This document shows positions 55,977 to 64,000 of a DNA stretch of 64,000 nt, in pieces. Made by a program: the position numbers and the translations under genes. The DNA comes from Sphingomonadales bacterium (lineage in GTDB: Bacteria; Pseudomonadota; Alphaproteobacteria; Sphingomonadales; Sphingomonadaceae), in assembly GCA_025352685.1 (NCBI GenBank), contig JANXSN010000019.1, positions 28,641 through 92,640 on the forward strand, read 5' to 3'. The first letter of the stretch is position 1; each line of letters opens with the position of its first letter. Below the pieces are notes generated by a model, which saw only the letters and a program-made list of their open reading frames with translations, had not been told where the DNA came from and ran no database searches.

Positions 55977-58718
55977 ATGAAATATCAGCTATATTTCGGC
56001 GTAGCGCTGGCTGCGCTTACATTTTCGAGCACCGCACATGCGCAGTCGACTGGTTCGGTCGATTTTGACAAGAACGCGATTGTTGTAACCGCCACCACGA
56101 CCAAGGCCGTCGGTGGCGTGGAACTTCCCGATACCTCCAAAGCCAAAGGTGTCCTCACCCAAGAGTTCATTGCGCGCCAGACGCCTGGTAATACTATTCT
56201 CGACACCATCAATCAGCTGCCCGGTGTCAATTTCCAGAACAACGATCCGTTTGGATCGGCCGGCGGCACGTTGAGCATTCGTGGATTCGACTCGAGCCGC
56301 ATCTCGCTCACCTTCGACGGCGTTCCGCTGAACGATTCGGGCAGCTACGCTGTGTTCTCCAACCAGCAGCTCGACCCTGAACTGATTGAGAACGTCAATG
56401 TTAACTATGGGTCGACTGACGTGGACAGCCCGTCGGCGGCTGCCTCGGGTTCCACCGTCAACTACCGCTCGCGCACGCCGACCGACGACTTCCATGCCCG
56501 TGTTCTCGGATCGGTCGGCGACTTCAACTTCTTCCGTGTGTTCGCCGTCCTCGACACCGGTGTGTTCACATCGTTCGGCACGAAAGCTTGGATTTCGGGC
56601 AGTAAGGCGACCAACGACTGGTTCGTCAACAACATCGGCAAGGTCAACAAGCAGCAGCTCAACGCGAAGATTTATCAACCGATCGGCGACAATGGCGACT
56701 TCATAGCCATTGCAGGCAATTACAACGAAAACCGTAACAATTTCGGTGGTTCGGTGCCGCTTCGCACCGATCTTGTGCAGAGCCCGACAAACCCCGCAGC
56801 ACGAACAGTCGGCACAGGTTCAGCGAACCGCTACCCGATCAGTGCAAGCGAAATCCCCTACACCGTGGCACGTTGCCAGATTAACCCCGGTCAAGCAGGC
56901 GTGGCGGATGTCGACACCAACTCGGGCTGCGGCACCACTTTCGATGAACGTTATAATCCGTCGAACACCGGCAATATCCGTATCAATTCGCGCTTCACAT
57001 TGGCGCCTGGCCTGGTGCTGACCGTTGATCCGAGTTTTCAATATGTGAAGGCAAACGGCGGCGGCACGACACAGGCACGCGAAGGACTTCGCGACATCAA
57101 TCCTGCAGGCGGCACCGCCTCCACAGCGCTGTGTGCGATAACCCCGAATTCGGCGAGCAATACCTGCATTCCGGGCTACTTTGGCGGCGTGCCGTACGTC
57201 GGCAAAGACCTGAACGGCGACGGTGATCGGCTCGATATCGTCAATGTTCTGGCACCCAGCCAGACACAGACCCGCCGCTACGGCGTGCTGGCGTCGCTTC
57301 GTTGGGACGTTGCGGAAGGCCAGACCCTGCGTCTGAACTATTCGTTCGACCGCGCCCGCCACAGGCAAACCGGTGAAATAGGCTTCCTGCAGGGCAACGG
57401 GATGCCGATCGACGTGTTCCCGGTCAACAACGGCATCACGACTTCAACGGGCGTCCTGCTCGAAAAGCGCGATCGTTTGTCGTATGCGACGTTGAACCAG
57501 ATTTCCGGCGAATATCGCGGCGAATTTTTCGACCGCAGACTCGTCGTTTCGCTAGGTATCCGCGCGCCTTTCTTCCAGCGCGACTTGACCAACTATTGCT
57601 TCACCAGCAGCGCGAGTGGCTTCGTCGAATGTTTCGGGCGCGACGCGACGGTTCAAAATACGATTACGGCGGCAAACCCCTATTCAGTAAACCCGGCGAC
57701 AGGGTTACCTACCGGGTGGGCGTTGCCGCAAAGTCGGACGTTCAAATATAATCGCGTCCTTCCAAATGTCGGTTTTGTATACAAGCCTGCAGACCATGTT
57801 TCGGTCTTTGCGAATTATTCGAAGGGTCTTCAGGTTCCTGGTACCGACAATTTGTATAACGCGTTCTACTTCCCGGCCGGCAGCGCCCAGGCAACGCCAG
57901 TTCCTGAAACCACTGACAATTTCGATGGTGGCATCCGCTATTCGTCGAGCATGATACAGGCGGAGATAGGCCCTTGGTTCACGCGCTTTACGAACCGGTT
58001 GGCGAGCGCGTTCGATCCCGATACGCAGACGACAGTCTACCGCAACCTCGGCCGGGTCGATAAATATGGCGTCGACGCGAGCGTTTCTGTCCGACCCATC
58101 CCGCAGCTGACGGTTTATGCGTTCGGCTCGTATCTGAAGTCGGAAATCAAGAGCAACCTGCAAATCGGGAGATGCCCCGCTATCCTGACCAACCTCAATT
58201 CTACGATCAATTGCACGATAGCCGGTGCGCCAATCCTTGCGGCAACGGCAGGCCAGCGTGAATCGGGTGCGTCGGTCTATTCGTTCGGAGGTCGAATTCA
58301 GGGTAACTTCGGGCCCCTTGAAATCGGCATGCAGGCCAAACGCTACGGACGTCGTTACCTGAACGACCAGAACTCACCGGCGCTGGGTTGTACGGTTGCG
58401 TTGGTTAATGCCGTTTGCCCGACCGCCGCCAACACGCCAGCGGGTCCTGCTGGCGTTTACAAAGGCGCCGTCGGCATAGAGTACCAGCTTTATGGGGCCT
58501 ATGCGCCAGGTTACTCCATCGTCGACCTCGACGCGCGTCTCAACATGGCTTGGGCTGGCTTGAACAAGCAGACGTATATTCAGTTCAACGTACAAAACCT
58601 CTTCAAGGAGTTCTACACAGGCGGCTTCAGCGGCGGATCGACCGCCGTGCAGACAATACCTTTTGCGCAGGTTGCCCTACCCCGCACCTTCATTTTCACG
58701 CTGAACGTCGCTTACTGA
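55977..58718 (+). CDS. TonB-dependent outer membrane receptor
   Basis: This 913-residue protein has a signal peptide (YFGVALAALTFSSTAHAQS), a short N-terminal linker with a possible TonB box (KNAIVVTATT), a plug domain (LDTINQLPGVNFQN, TLSIRGFDSSRISLTFDGVP) and a 22-stranded barrel ending in FTLNVAY with a terminal aromatic residue. It imports a ligand such as a siderophore, vitamin B12 or oligosaccharide across the outer membrane; nothing nearby indicates which. The ATG at 55977 has AGGGGT upstream. Confidence 0.92.
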   Translation: MKYQLYFGVALAALTFSSTAHAQSTGSVDFDKNAIVVTATTTKAVGGVELPDTSKAKGVLTQEFIARQTPGNTILDTINQLPGVNFQNNDPFGSAGGTLSIRGFDSSRISLTFDGVPLNDSGSYAVFSNQQLDPELIENVNVNYGSTDVDSPSAAASGSTVNYRSRTPTDDFHARVLGSVGDFNFFRVFAVLDTGVFTSFGTKAWISGSKATNDWFVNNIGKVNKQQLNAKIYQPIGDNGDFIAIAGNYNENRNNFGGSVPLRTDLVQSPTNPAARTVGTGSANRYPISASEIPYTVARCQINPGQAGVADVDTNSGCGTTFDERYNPSNTGNIRINSRFTLAPGLVLTVDPSFQYVKANGGGTTQAREGLRDINPAGGTASTALCAITPNSASNTCIPGYFGGVPYVGKDLNGDGDRLDIVNVLAPSQTQTRRYGVLASLRWDVAEGQTLRLNYSFDRARHRQTGEIGFLQGNGMPIDVFPVNNGITTSTGVLLEKRDRLSYATLNQISGEYRGEFFDRRLVVSLGIRAPFFQRDLTNYCFTSSASGFVECFGRDATVQNTITAANPYSVNPATGLPTGWALPQSRTFKYNRVLPNVGFVYKPADHVSVFANYSKGLQVPGTDNLYNAFYFPAGSAQATPVPETTDNFDGGIRYSSSMIQAEIGPWFTRFTNRLASAFDPDTQTTVYRNLGRVDKYGVDASVSVRPIPQLTVYAFGSYLKSEIKSNLQIGRCPAILTNLNSTINCTIAGAPILAATAGQRESGASVYSFGGRIQGNFGPLEIGMQAKRYGRRYLNDQNSPALGCTVALVNAVCPTAANTPAGPAGVYKGAVGIEYQLYGAYAPGYSIVDLDARLNMAWAGLNKQTYIQFNVQNLFKEFYTGGFSGGSTAVQTIPFAQVALPRTFIFTLNVAY

Positions 58719-58742
58719 GTGATATCTTGCCGATAAGAAACG

Positions 58743-58777
58743 CTGCCGTCCTTCCCCAGAAAGACGGCAGTTTTTTT
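58743..58777 (+). terminator. Intrinsic terminator of the TonB receptor gene
   Basis: Arms CTGCCGTC (58743-58750) and GACGGCAG (58763-58770) form an 8-bp stem followed by TTTTTTT (58771-58777). It ends the receptor transcript, and the convergent HD-domain gene lies just beyond. Confidence 0.9.
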
Positions 58778-58785
58778 AAAGGACG

Positions 58786-59385
58786 TCAATCTGTCGCGAG
58801 CCGGGCCAGCATGCCGGTCAGCGGCTTGGCCATCACGCGGCGTACCATCGGTTCGAAAAATTCGAGCGGCGCCGAGATGTAATCGGGGTCGAAAGAAGCC
58901 TGATCATACTTGGCGCAGAACTCCTCGCAGGCGGCGAAGTGCTTATGGTCGCGGAAGGCCTCACGCGCGTTGCGGTCCATTCCAACGTAGTGGAAATAAT
59001 AATAGCCTTGGAACGCTCCATGGTTCGCGCAGATCCAATGCTCTTCCTCGGTTACGAACGGCTTGACGATTGCGGCACCAACGTCAGGATGGTTATAACT
59101 GCCAAGTGTGTCACCGATGTCGTGGAGCAGCGCCATCACGACGTAGGTTTCCCCGCGGCCGTCGCGGTGGGAACGCGTGGCGGTTTGCAAGCTATGGGTG
59201 AGCCGGTCGACGGGAAAGCCGCCATAGTCACCGTCGAGCAACCGGAGATGGTCAAGCACCCGGTCCGCCACCGATGAAGCGAATCCGCGAAAGTGACCAG
59301 CAATGATTGACCAGTCTTCCTGCGTTCCTTCAGTCATCGCGCGGAACTGCGCGCGGGGTCCGTCATGAGTCTCAACGTCAGCCAT
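58786..59385 (-). CDS. HD-domain protein, PhnZ/MIOX-like
   Basis: This 199-residue protein has HD-fold ligands: H64 in RLTHSLQTATR and H88-D89 in ALLHDIGDTLG, then H99 in YNHPDVG. A Tyr/Phe-rich stretch (GYYYFHYVGMDRNAREAF) follows. The layout recalls the HD oxygenase group of PhnZ and myo-inositol oxygenase as much as true phosphohydrolases; I cannot decide between hydrolase and oxygenase. The ATG at 59385 follows AGGAGA. Confidence 0.8.
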   Translation of the reverse strand: MADVETHDGPRAQFRAMTEGTQEDWSIIAGHFRGFASSVADRVLDHLRLLDGDYGGFPVDRLTHSLQTATRSHRDGRGETYVVMALLHDIGDTLGSYNHPDVGAAIVKPFVTEEEHWICANHGAFQGYYYFHYVGMDRNAREAFRDHKHFAACEEFCAKYDQASFDPDYISAPLEFFEPMVRRVMAKPLTGMLARLATD

Positions 59386-59445
59386 TGCTGCTCTCCTTTT
59401 GCCCATCCTACCAAGCCCGTTCAAAATCGACTAGAGAGCGCGTGA

Positions 59446-60543
59446 ATGGCTAAACCGTCTGCCTCTCCTGCTGCATTTTTCAACGACAAAAATCGTGCGT
59501 TCTGGCTCCTGCAGGGGGCAGGATGGGCCGGATATGTCTTGCTGCGTGTCGCCAGCGGCATTGCTAACGGGCTCGGCTTGCCGTTCCTCATCCAGATACT
59601 GGTATCAGCGGCAACGGGCTATTCGATCACTTTGGTGATGGCGGCGGTTTACCGATGGCTAATCCGCAAACCACCCTTGTTTATCTGGACCGGCAGCGTC
59701 GCCACTGTCACGCTATCCGTCGCCGCCTATTCGGTGATCGACGCTTGGGTGTTCACGATGGTCAACGAGGGGCGCAACGTCATCGAGGTGGACCTGTTTT
59801 TGGGTTCCGCGACAATCAGCACGCTGCTGCTCGGTGCTTGGTCGGCACTCTATTACGGGATCAACTTCTTCCTGATTGCCGAGCGGCAGGCGATGCAATT
59901 GCTTAAGCTCGAAGCAACGGCATCGTCGGCGCAGCTCGCGATGCTGCGTTACCAGCTCAATCCGCACTTTTTGTTCAATACACTCAATTCGATCTCGACG
60001 CTCGTTCTGCTCAAACAGACTGATCGGGCCAACGCAATGCTGGGTCGGCTTTCGTCGTTCCTGCGCTATACCTTGGTCAACGAGCCCGAATCCCAGGTGA
60101 CAATCGAGCAGGAAGTCGAGACGCTCAAGCTTTACCTCGATATCGAAAAGATGCGTTTCGAGGAACGGCTACAGGCCCGGTTCGAAATCGATCCGCGCGT
60201 AGCCAAGGCGCGACTACCCTCACTGCTACTCCAGCCGCTTGTCGAAAATGCCATAAAATACGCCGTCACCCCACAAGAAGAAGGTGCCGAGATTGCGATT
60301 GCGGCGCGGCTCAACGGCGAACGGGTGCAGATCACCGTGTCCGATACCGGACCGGGGTTGAACGACGCGACAGTCCGCCCCAGTTATTCGACAGGCGTCG
60401 GTCTGGCCAACATCCGCGACCGTCTGGCGCAGGCCTATGGGCCCGATCACAGGTTCGACAGCGGCGATGCGCCCGGCGGAGGGTTTGTCGTCACAGTCGA
60501 AATCCCGATGATCGTCGAGGCACAGAAACTAGAGGCTGCATGA
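59446..60543 (+). CDS. Sensor histidine kinase, LytS/AlgZ family
   Basis: This 365-residue kinase has four N-terminal membrane helices (e.g. LLQGAGWAGYVLLRVASG, SVATVTLSVAAYSVIDAW), then a His_kinase domain with phosphoacceptor H174 in YQLNPHFLFNTLNSIS and a C-terminal HATPase_c domain (LLLQPLVENAIKYAV; GTGVGLANIRDRL type segment SYSTGVGLANIRDRLAQAYG). It phosphorylates the LytTR regulator whose gene overlaps its stop by 4 bases. The signal is not evident. Confidence 0.93.
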   Translation: MAKPSASPAAFFNDKNRAFWLLQGAGWAGYVLLRVASGIANGLGLPFLIQILVSAATGYSITLVMAAVYRWLIRKPPLFIWTGSVATVTLSVAAYSVIDAWVFTMVNEGRNVIEVDLFLGSATISTLLLGAWSALYYGINFFLIAERQAMQLLKLEATASSAQLAMLRYQLNPHFLFNTLNSISTLVLLKQTDRANAMLGRLSSFLRYTLVNEPESQVTIEQEVETLKLYLDIEKMRFEERLQARFEIDPRVAKARLPSLLLQPLVENAIKYAVTPQEEGAEIAIAARLNGERVQITVSDTGPGLNDATVRPSYSTGVGLANIRDRLAQAYGPDHRFDSGDAPGGGFVVTVEIPMIVEAQKLEAA

Positions 60544-61340
60544 CCATACGAACCATTCTCGTCGACGACGAAACCCTCGCCATCCAAGGGATGGAACTCC
60601 GCCTCCAGGCGCACGATGATGTGTATATCGTCGACACCTGTTCAAACGGGCGTGAAGCGATCCGGTCAATCAAAAAGCATAAACCGGATCTCGTTTTCCT
60701 CGATATTCAGATGCCTGGTTTCGATGGTTTTTCTGTTGTGCAGGGCCTTATGGAAGTCGAACCACCACTGTTCGTGTTCGTTACGGCCTACGCCGACCAT
60801 GCGATCCGTGCGTTCGAGGCGCAGGCGATCGACTATTTGGTCAAGCCCGTTGAAGAAACGCGGCTTGCAGACACGCTCGACCGCGTGCGGCAACGCCTAA
60901 GCGAAAAACGAGGCGCCGAAGAAGCCGGCCGGCTCATGGAAGCACTCACAGAGCACGCGCCCGAAGCAGCCGAAGAAATGTCCGACGGCAACGACGCGCC
61001 AGCAGCCAATCGCTTCGAAAAATTAATCAACATCAAGGACCGGGGACAGATTTTCCGCGTCGATGTCGACAATATCGAACGGATCGACGCAGCGGGCGAT
61101 TACATGTGTATTTACACCGCCGAAAACACGCTGATCCTGCGCGAGACGATGAAGGATCTCGAAAGGCGCCTCGACCCGCGCCGATTTCAGCGGGTCCACC
61201 GCTCCACCATCGTCAACCTCGACCTCGTAAAACAGGTTAAGCCGCACACCAATGGCGAATGCTTCCTGGTGCTGGAATCGGGCGCTTCTGTGAAAGTGTC
61301 ACGCAGTTATCGTGATGTCGTCGCGCGATTTGTTCACTAG
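60540..61340 (+). CDS. LytTR-family response regulator
   Basis: This 266-residue regulator has a receiver domain with phosphoacceptor D55 in LVFLDIQMPGFDG, a linker, and a C-terminal LytTR DNA-binding domain (VDNIERIDAAGDYMCIYTAE, FQRVHRSTIVNLDLVKQVKP, LESGASVKVSRSYRD). It controls target genes with the upstream sensor kinase. The ATG overlaps the kinase stop as ATGA. Candidate targets nearby are unknown. Confidence 0.93.
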   Translation: MTIRTILVDDETLAIQGMELRLQAHDDVYIVDTCSNGREAIRSIKKHKPDLVFLDIQMPGFDGFSVVQGLMEVEPPLFVFVTAYADHAIRAFEAQAIDYLVKPVEETRLADTLDRVRQRLSEKRGAEEAGRLMEALTEHAPEAAEEMSDGNDAPAANRFEKLINIKDRGQIFRVDVDNIERIDAAGDYMCIYTAENTLILRETMKDLERRLDPRRFQRVHRSTIVNLDLVKQVKPHTNGECFLVLESGASVKVSRSYRDVVARFVH

Positions 61341-61743
61341 GCGTCGGTTCGTTACTTAACGCAACGTTACGTGATAGCGCAGGTGTTCGCTGTCGTACGT
61401 GCGATCCAACAGGTGCAGCACGGTCCGCGGTTTGATTCGAATTCACCAGGGTGGTGGAGGTCGTGGTACGTGGTTGTTGAGATCGAGCCCCCGAATCAAG
61501 AACCCGAAAAGCCGTCGCGGGCGCAGCTCGATACCCAGTGCCCCCACGCACTGCGCACGATCAATGTACCGAGCGCCGCAAATCAAGGCGACGTAGCCGG
61601 CACCGACGAACGTCAATACCGTGCAAGTCTGGTGGCAAGTTACCAACGCCAGCCGCGTGCGCTGTTCGGCGGCAGCGCGACAAACAGCGAAATCGCTGCA
61701 CCCCGGAATGCCGCGCCTCGTAAATCAGCGCGATTTTGGCAGG
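61341..61743. other. 403-base intergenic region, no supportable gene
   Basis: Overlapping frames occur on both strands. A minus-strand frame has a hydrophobic stretch then PRPPPPW (61443-61646), faintly like the start of a TonB-type energy transducer, but it lacks a start codon in the right place and the C-terminal domain. I see no gene I can support. Confidence 0.45.
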
Positions 61744-62235
61744 TTAAGCGAGGCGGGACTTAAAGAGCAATGCTGTCCCGTTCATGCAATACCGTTTGCC
61801 CGTTGGTGCCGGGCCGTCGTCGAACACGTGACCAAGGTGGCCTCCACAACGACGGCAAACAACTTCCACGCGTTCAAACCCCAGTGTTCGGTCCACATTA
61901 GTCAGCGTAGCATTTGGCAGGTGGTCGTAAAAGCTTGGCCACCCCGTGCCGCTATCGAACTTGGTCTTCGACGAAAAATTGGGCAGCTTGCACCCGGCGC
62001 ACGAGAAAATGCCTGCACGGTGCTCGTTCAGAAACGGGCTTTGTCCCGGCTGGTCGGTCGCTGCCTCCCGCAGCGTCCGATATTGTACCGGGGTCAGCCG
62101 CTTTTTCCATTCGGCGTCCGTGATTGTAAGTTCATATTTGCGAACCGGCGGTTTTGCACAGGCACCGGTTGCGAGTACGCCGCCAAGTACGAGCGCGCTC
62201 GAGGCGGTCACGAAACTGCGTCGGTTGAGGGTCAT
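61744..62235 (-). CDS. msrB: Peptide-methionine (R)-S-oxide reductase, exported
   Basis: This 163-residue MsrB has an N-terminal twin-arginine-like signal NRRSFVTASSALVLGG ending in a possible lipobox (TGAC), so it is probably periplasmic and may be lipid-anchored. The domain shows the zinc ligands CAGC and CRRC, GTGWPSFYDH, and the catalytic C150 in GKRYCMNGTALLF. It repairs oxidised methionine. The ATG at 62235 follows CGGAGA; the frame to 62346 lies in the end of the P450 gene. Confidence 0.93.
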   Translation of the reverse strand: MTLNRRSFVTASSALVLGGVLATGACAKPPVRKYELTITDAEWKKRLTPVQYRTLREAATDQPGQSPFLNEHRAGIFSCAGCKLPNFSSKTKFDSGTGWPSFYDHLPNATLTNVDRTLGFERVEVVCRRCGGHLGHVFDDGPAPTGKRYCMNGTALLFKSRLA

Positions 62236-62294
62236 CGGGTCGTCTCCGGGTTGATACGCGATATACGAACCGTCCGCTGCTTCGGTTTCATGTC

Positions 62295-63569
62295 TCAGTA
62301 GCGTTCCAGCCTTACCGGGAGCGACCGATAGCCGTTGACGAAGCATGCAGGGACGCGTGTGGGCTGGCCGAGTGGCACGGCACGCAGGCGGCGCTTGGCC
62401 ATTTCCTCGAGCAGAACGATCAGCTGCAACTCGGCGACCCGGGCGCCGACGCAGCGATGGATTCCATAGCCGAACGCAAGATGTCGTCGCGCATTGCCGC
62501 GATCAACGATGATCCTGTCGCCGTCAGGAAACACGCTTTCATCGCGGTTGGCCGAAATATACCAAAGCACCACCCGATCACCCTTTTTAATGTGGTGTCC
62601 GTCCACTTCGGCATCCTCAGTCGCGGTACGCCGCATGTGTGCGAGCGGTGTCTGCCAGCGGATGAGTTCGCTGACGGCATTGGGGATCAGGTCCGGGCGC
62701 GCCTCCAGCTTAGCGCGCTCGTCCGGGAATTGGGCGAGGCCATGGGCAAAGGCAGTCATCGAGTTGCGCGTCGTGTCATTGCCGCCAACGATCAAAAGGA
62801 TGAGGTTGCCCATGAATTCACCGTCATCCATCGTCGCCATCGCGTCCGAATGGAGCATGATTGAAATCAGGTCAGGCGTCTGGGGCTGGTTCTTTTTCGA
62901 CTCCCACAATTGATGGAACGCCGTGCCCATCTCGAACGCGGTCGCTAATCGTTTTTGCCGGTCTTCGAACGTCCCGAACGCCTCGATATCGCCAAGCGCA
63001 TCGGACCAGCGCGTCAGATTGTGTCGGCTTTCCCACGGAAAATCGAACAGCCGCGCAAGCATGCCGGTCGTCAGTTCAATCGATACCCGTTCAACCCAGT
63101 CGAACGCCTCGCCGATAGGCAGTGCGTCGAGAACCTCGGCAGTGCGCGCAACAGCGTCCTCGCGCATCCGCAAGATTTCGCTGGGCGTGAAGGCAGGCGC
63201 GACCGTACGGCGTTGTGCGCTATGCTGCGGCGGGTCCATTGCGATGAACATCGGCATGCGGACTTCACCATCCAGAATTCGCTCGGGATCGCCTGCAACG
63301 GTGATACCGCCCACTTCCCATGACGACGAAAATATCTTTGGCAGCGCCTCGATATGGATGATCGGCTTATACGTCGAGATCGACCAGTACGGGCCGAACC
63401 GGCCATTCTCGCAATAATAGACTCCGCCCTTTTCGCGCAGTTCACGAAACGGCTCATGCCAGGTGTTGGACGTGTACAGATGGGGTTGGGTAACATCGAG
63501 GCGGTCCGCCTCGTCCGGACCGAGCATGAAACTCGGTTCGCCTGACTCAATAACTGCTGCTGTCGCCAC
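62295..63569 (-). CDS. Cytochrome P450
   Basis: This 424-residue class I bacterial P450 has the I-helix GGNDTTRNSM, the K-helix ExxR in SELIRWQTPL, and the heme-binding FGYGIHRCVGARVAE with Cys ~373. The oxygen-activating Thr is in DTT. It needs a ferredoxin and reductase, neither of which is adjacent. The substrate is unknown; the family covers terpene, fatty acid and steroid hydroxylases. The GTG at 63569 with GGGAGAGG upstream was preferred over the open frame to 63626. Confidence 0.93.
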   Translation of the reverse strand: MATAAVIESGEPSFMLGPDEADRLDVTQPHLYTSNTWHEPFRELREKGGVYYCENGRFGPYWSISTYKPIIHIEALPKIFSSSWEVGGITVAGDPERILDGEVRMPMFIAMDPPQHSAQRRTVAPAFTPSEILRMREDAVARTAEVLDALPIGEAFDWVERVSIELTTGMLARLFDFPWESRHNLTRWSDALGDIEAFGTFEDRQKRLATAFEMGTAFHQLWESKKNQPQTPDLISIMLHSDAMATMDDGEFMGNLILLIVGGNDTTRNSMTAFAHGLAQFPDERAKLEARPDLIPNAVSELIRWQTPLAHMRRTATEDAEVDGHHIKKGDRVVLWYISANRDESVFPDGDRIIVDRGNARRHLAFGYGIHRCVGARVAELQLIVLLEEMAKRRLRAVPLGQPTRVPACFVNGYRSLPVRLERY

Positions 63570-63661
63570 CGCACCTCTCCCGTGCCATTTGGTTGCAAGC
63601 TGCAACCTAACTGACAGGCTTGTCAATAGAAGGCTGTAGGCGCCTCGAATAAAATGCTTGA

Positions 63662-63680
63662 AGTTGACACGACGTCAACT
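63662..63680. promoter_or_regulatory. 7-bp inverted repeat in the P450/MerR gap
   Basis: AGTTGAC-N5-GTCAACT is a perfect dyad, of the size MerR-family regulators bind. It lies between the divergent P450 and MerR genes. A second, shorter repeat TGACA-N4-TGTCA is at 63612-63625. Confidence 0.45.
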
Positions 63681-63697
63681 GGCATAGGCACTGCTCG

Positions 63698-63877
63698 ACT
63701 GATTCGTTCGACATCGCCGAAGCGGCTCGCCGCGCAGGACTGACCAGCCGTACACTGCGCTTTTACGAGGCGCGCGGACTGCTCGAGCCGTTGCCGACAA
63801 CGGCCGGGCGCCGGCATTACGGACCCGCAGAACTCGAACGCGTGCACCAGATCCTGACGCTAGAGCATCCCACATGA
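63698..63877 (+). pseudogene. MerR-family regulator, start lost and 3' end cut by IS630
   Basis: The frame reads TDSFDIAEAARRAGLTSRTL then RFYEARGLLEPLPTTAGRRH and YGPAELERVHQILTL, the MerR winged-helix DNA-binding domain. No start codon precedes it: the codon where MTDSFD would begin is TCG and an in-frame stop lies at 63665-63667. After ILTLEHPT it ends at a TGA inside the IS630 left end, so the effector domain is gone. It is divergent from the P450 gene, which it may once have regulated. Confidence 0.82.
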
Positions 63878-64000
63878 AATAAGAATCGGCCGAGGGATTT
63901 CTTTTATTTGGGAAGTGTGATTCACCGTGATTGGAGGTGGATCATGGGAAAATCCTATTCGGCCGATCTTCGGGATCGGATTTCGGGACATGTATCGGCG
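63863..64000 (+). mobile_element. IS630-family insertion element, left part
   Basis: A TA at 63861-63862, the usual IS630 target, is followed by GAGCATCCCACATGAAAT, a likely left terminal repeat, and then the transposase start. The element interrupts the MerR gene and runs off the right edge of the window, so its right end, target duplication and length cannot be checked. Confidence 0.75.
63944..64000 (+). CDS. IS630-family transposase, 5' end only
   Basis: The ATG at 63944 follows GGAGGTGG at a good distance. The first 19 residues, MGKSYSADLRDRISGHVSA, match the start of IS630-type transposases (helix-turn-helix N-terminus). The gene continues beyond the window. IS630 transposases have a DDE domain, which would lie outside. 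Confidence 0.8.
   Translation, partial: MGKSYSADLRDRISGHVSA

Noticed and set aside
61430..61450. TTTGATTCGAATTCACC, which recalls a tRNA T-loop
   Set aside because: No acceptor or anticodon stem fits around it. No tRNA or rRNA gene was found in the window.

Overview
The window is a 64 kb piece of a GC-rich alphaproteobacterial chromosome. The gene content points to Sphingomonadales: an aa3 cytochrome oxidase operon ordered ctaC-ctaD-ctaB-small membrane protein-ctaG-ctaE-DUF983-surf1, an lptC-lptA-lptB-rpoN block, a glycine-rich double cold-shock protein, a ligase-associated helicase and exonuclease, RcnB-like exported proteins, DUF885, DUF4402 and DUF3617 proteins, a TonB-dependent receptor, and many GTG and TTG starts. 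The order is an inference from gene order and protein character; no 16S or tRNA gene was seen. Most genes are core chromosomal functions.

Layout. 1-9 kb is accessory: the end of a class II aldolase-like gene, an orphan 2Fe-2S subunit, an RcnB-like protein, a 2OG-Fe(II) oxygenase whose ribosome binding site lies in a perfect 12-bp hairpin, a second RcnB-like gene broken by an amber codon, a DUF885 hydrolase, an unexplained structured small transcript encoding an 18-residue peptide (5.2-5.46 kb, minus strand), a lipoprotein, an MHS-family MFS transporter, a decayed M20 amidohydrolase and a DUF3617 protein. 9-18 kb holds uvrB and the cytochrome c oxidase operon (minus), divergent from pyrE. 18-22 kb (plus) is pyrE, a small unknown, pdxJ, acpS, lepB and an AI-2E/PerM transporter. 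22-30 kb (minus) carries an FKBP isomerase and rpsU, a fasciclin protein with an ECF sigma/anti-sigma pair, a thiolase, rpoN, lptB-lptA-lptC and a ribonuclease D-like exonuclease.

30-46 kb: the cold-shock protein, the divergent ligase-associated helicase and exonuclease, acnA, a periplasmic peroxiredoxin, an Atm1-type ABC exporter, recQ and a four-gene run ending in overlapping sterol desaturase and GMC oxidoreductase genes. 47-50 kb: glnK-amtB behind a consensus sigma-54 promoter, which ties it to the rpoN gene in the same window, then DUF2007 and a PNPOx-like protein. 50-56 kb: tldD, a zinc-finger protein, two DUF4402 proteins, an ABC ATPase and nadB. 56-64 kb: a TonB receptor, an HD-domain protein, a LytS/LytTR two-component pair, msrB, a cytochrome P450, and a MerR gene that has lost its start and is cut by an IS630-type element running off the window.

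The items most worth a second look are the 5.2-5.46 kb transcript, the hairpin over the 2OG oxygenase ribosome binding site, the long hairpin between the fasciclin gene and rpsU, the sigma-54 promoter of glnK, the palindrome in the fasciclin promoter region, and the decay events (RcnB amber, M20 remnant, MerR/IS630).
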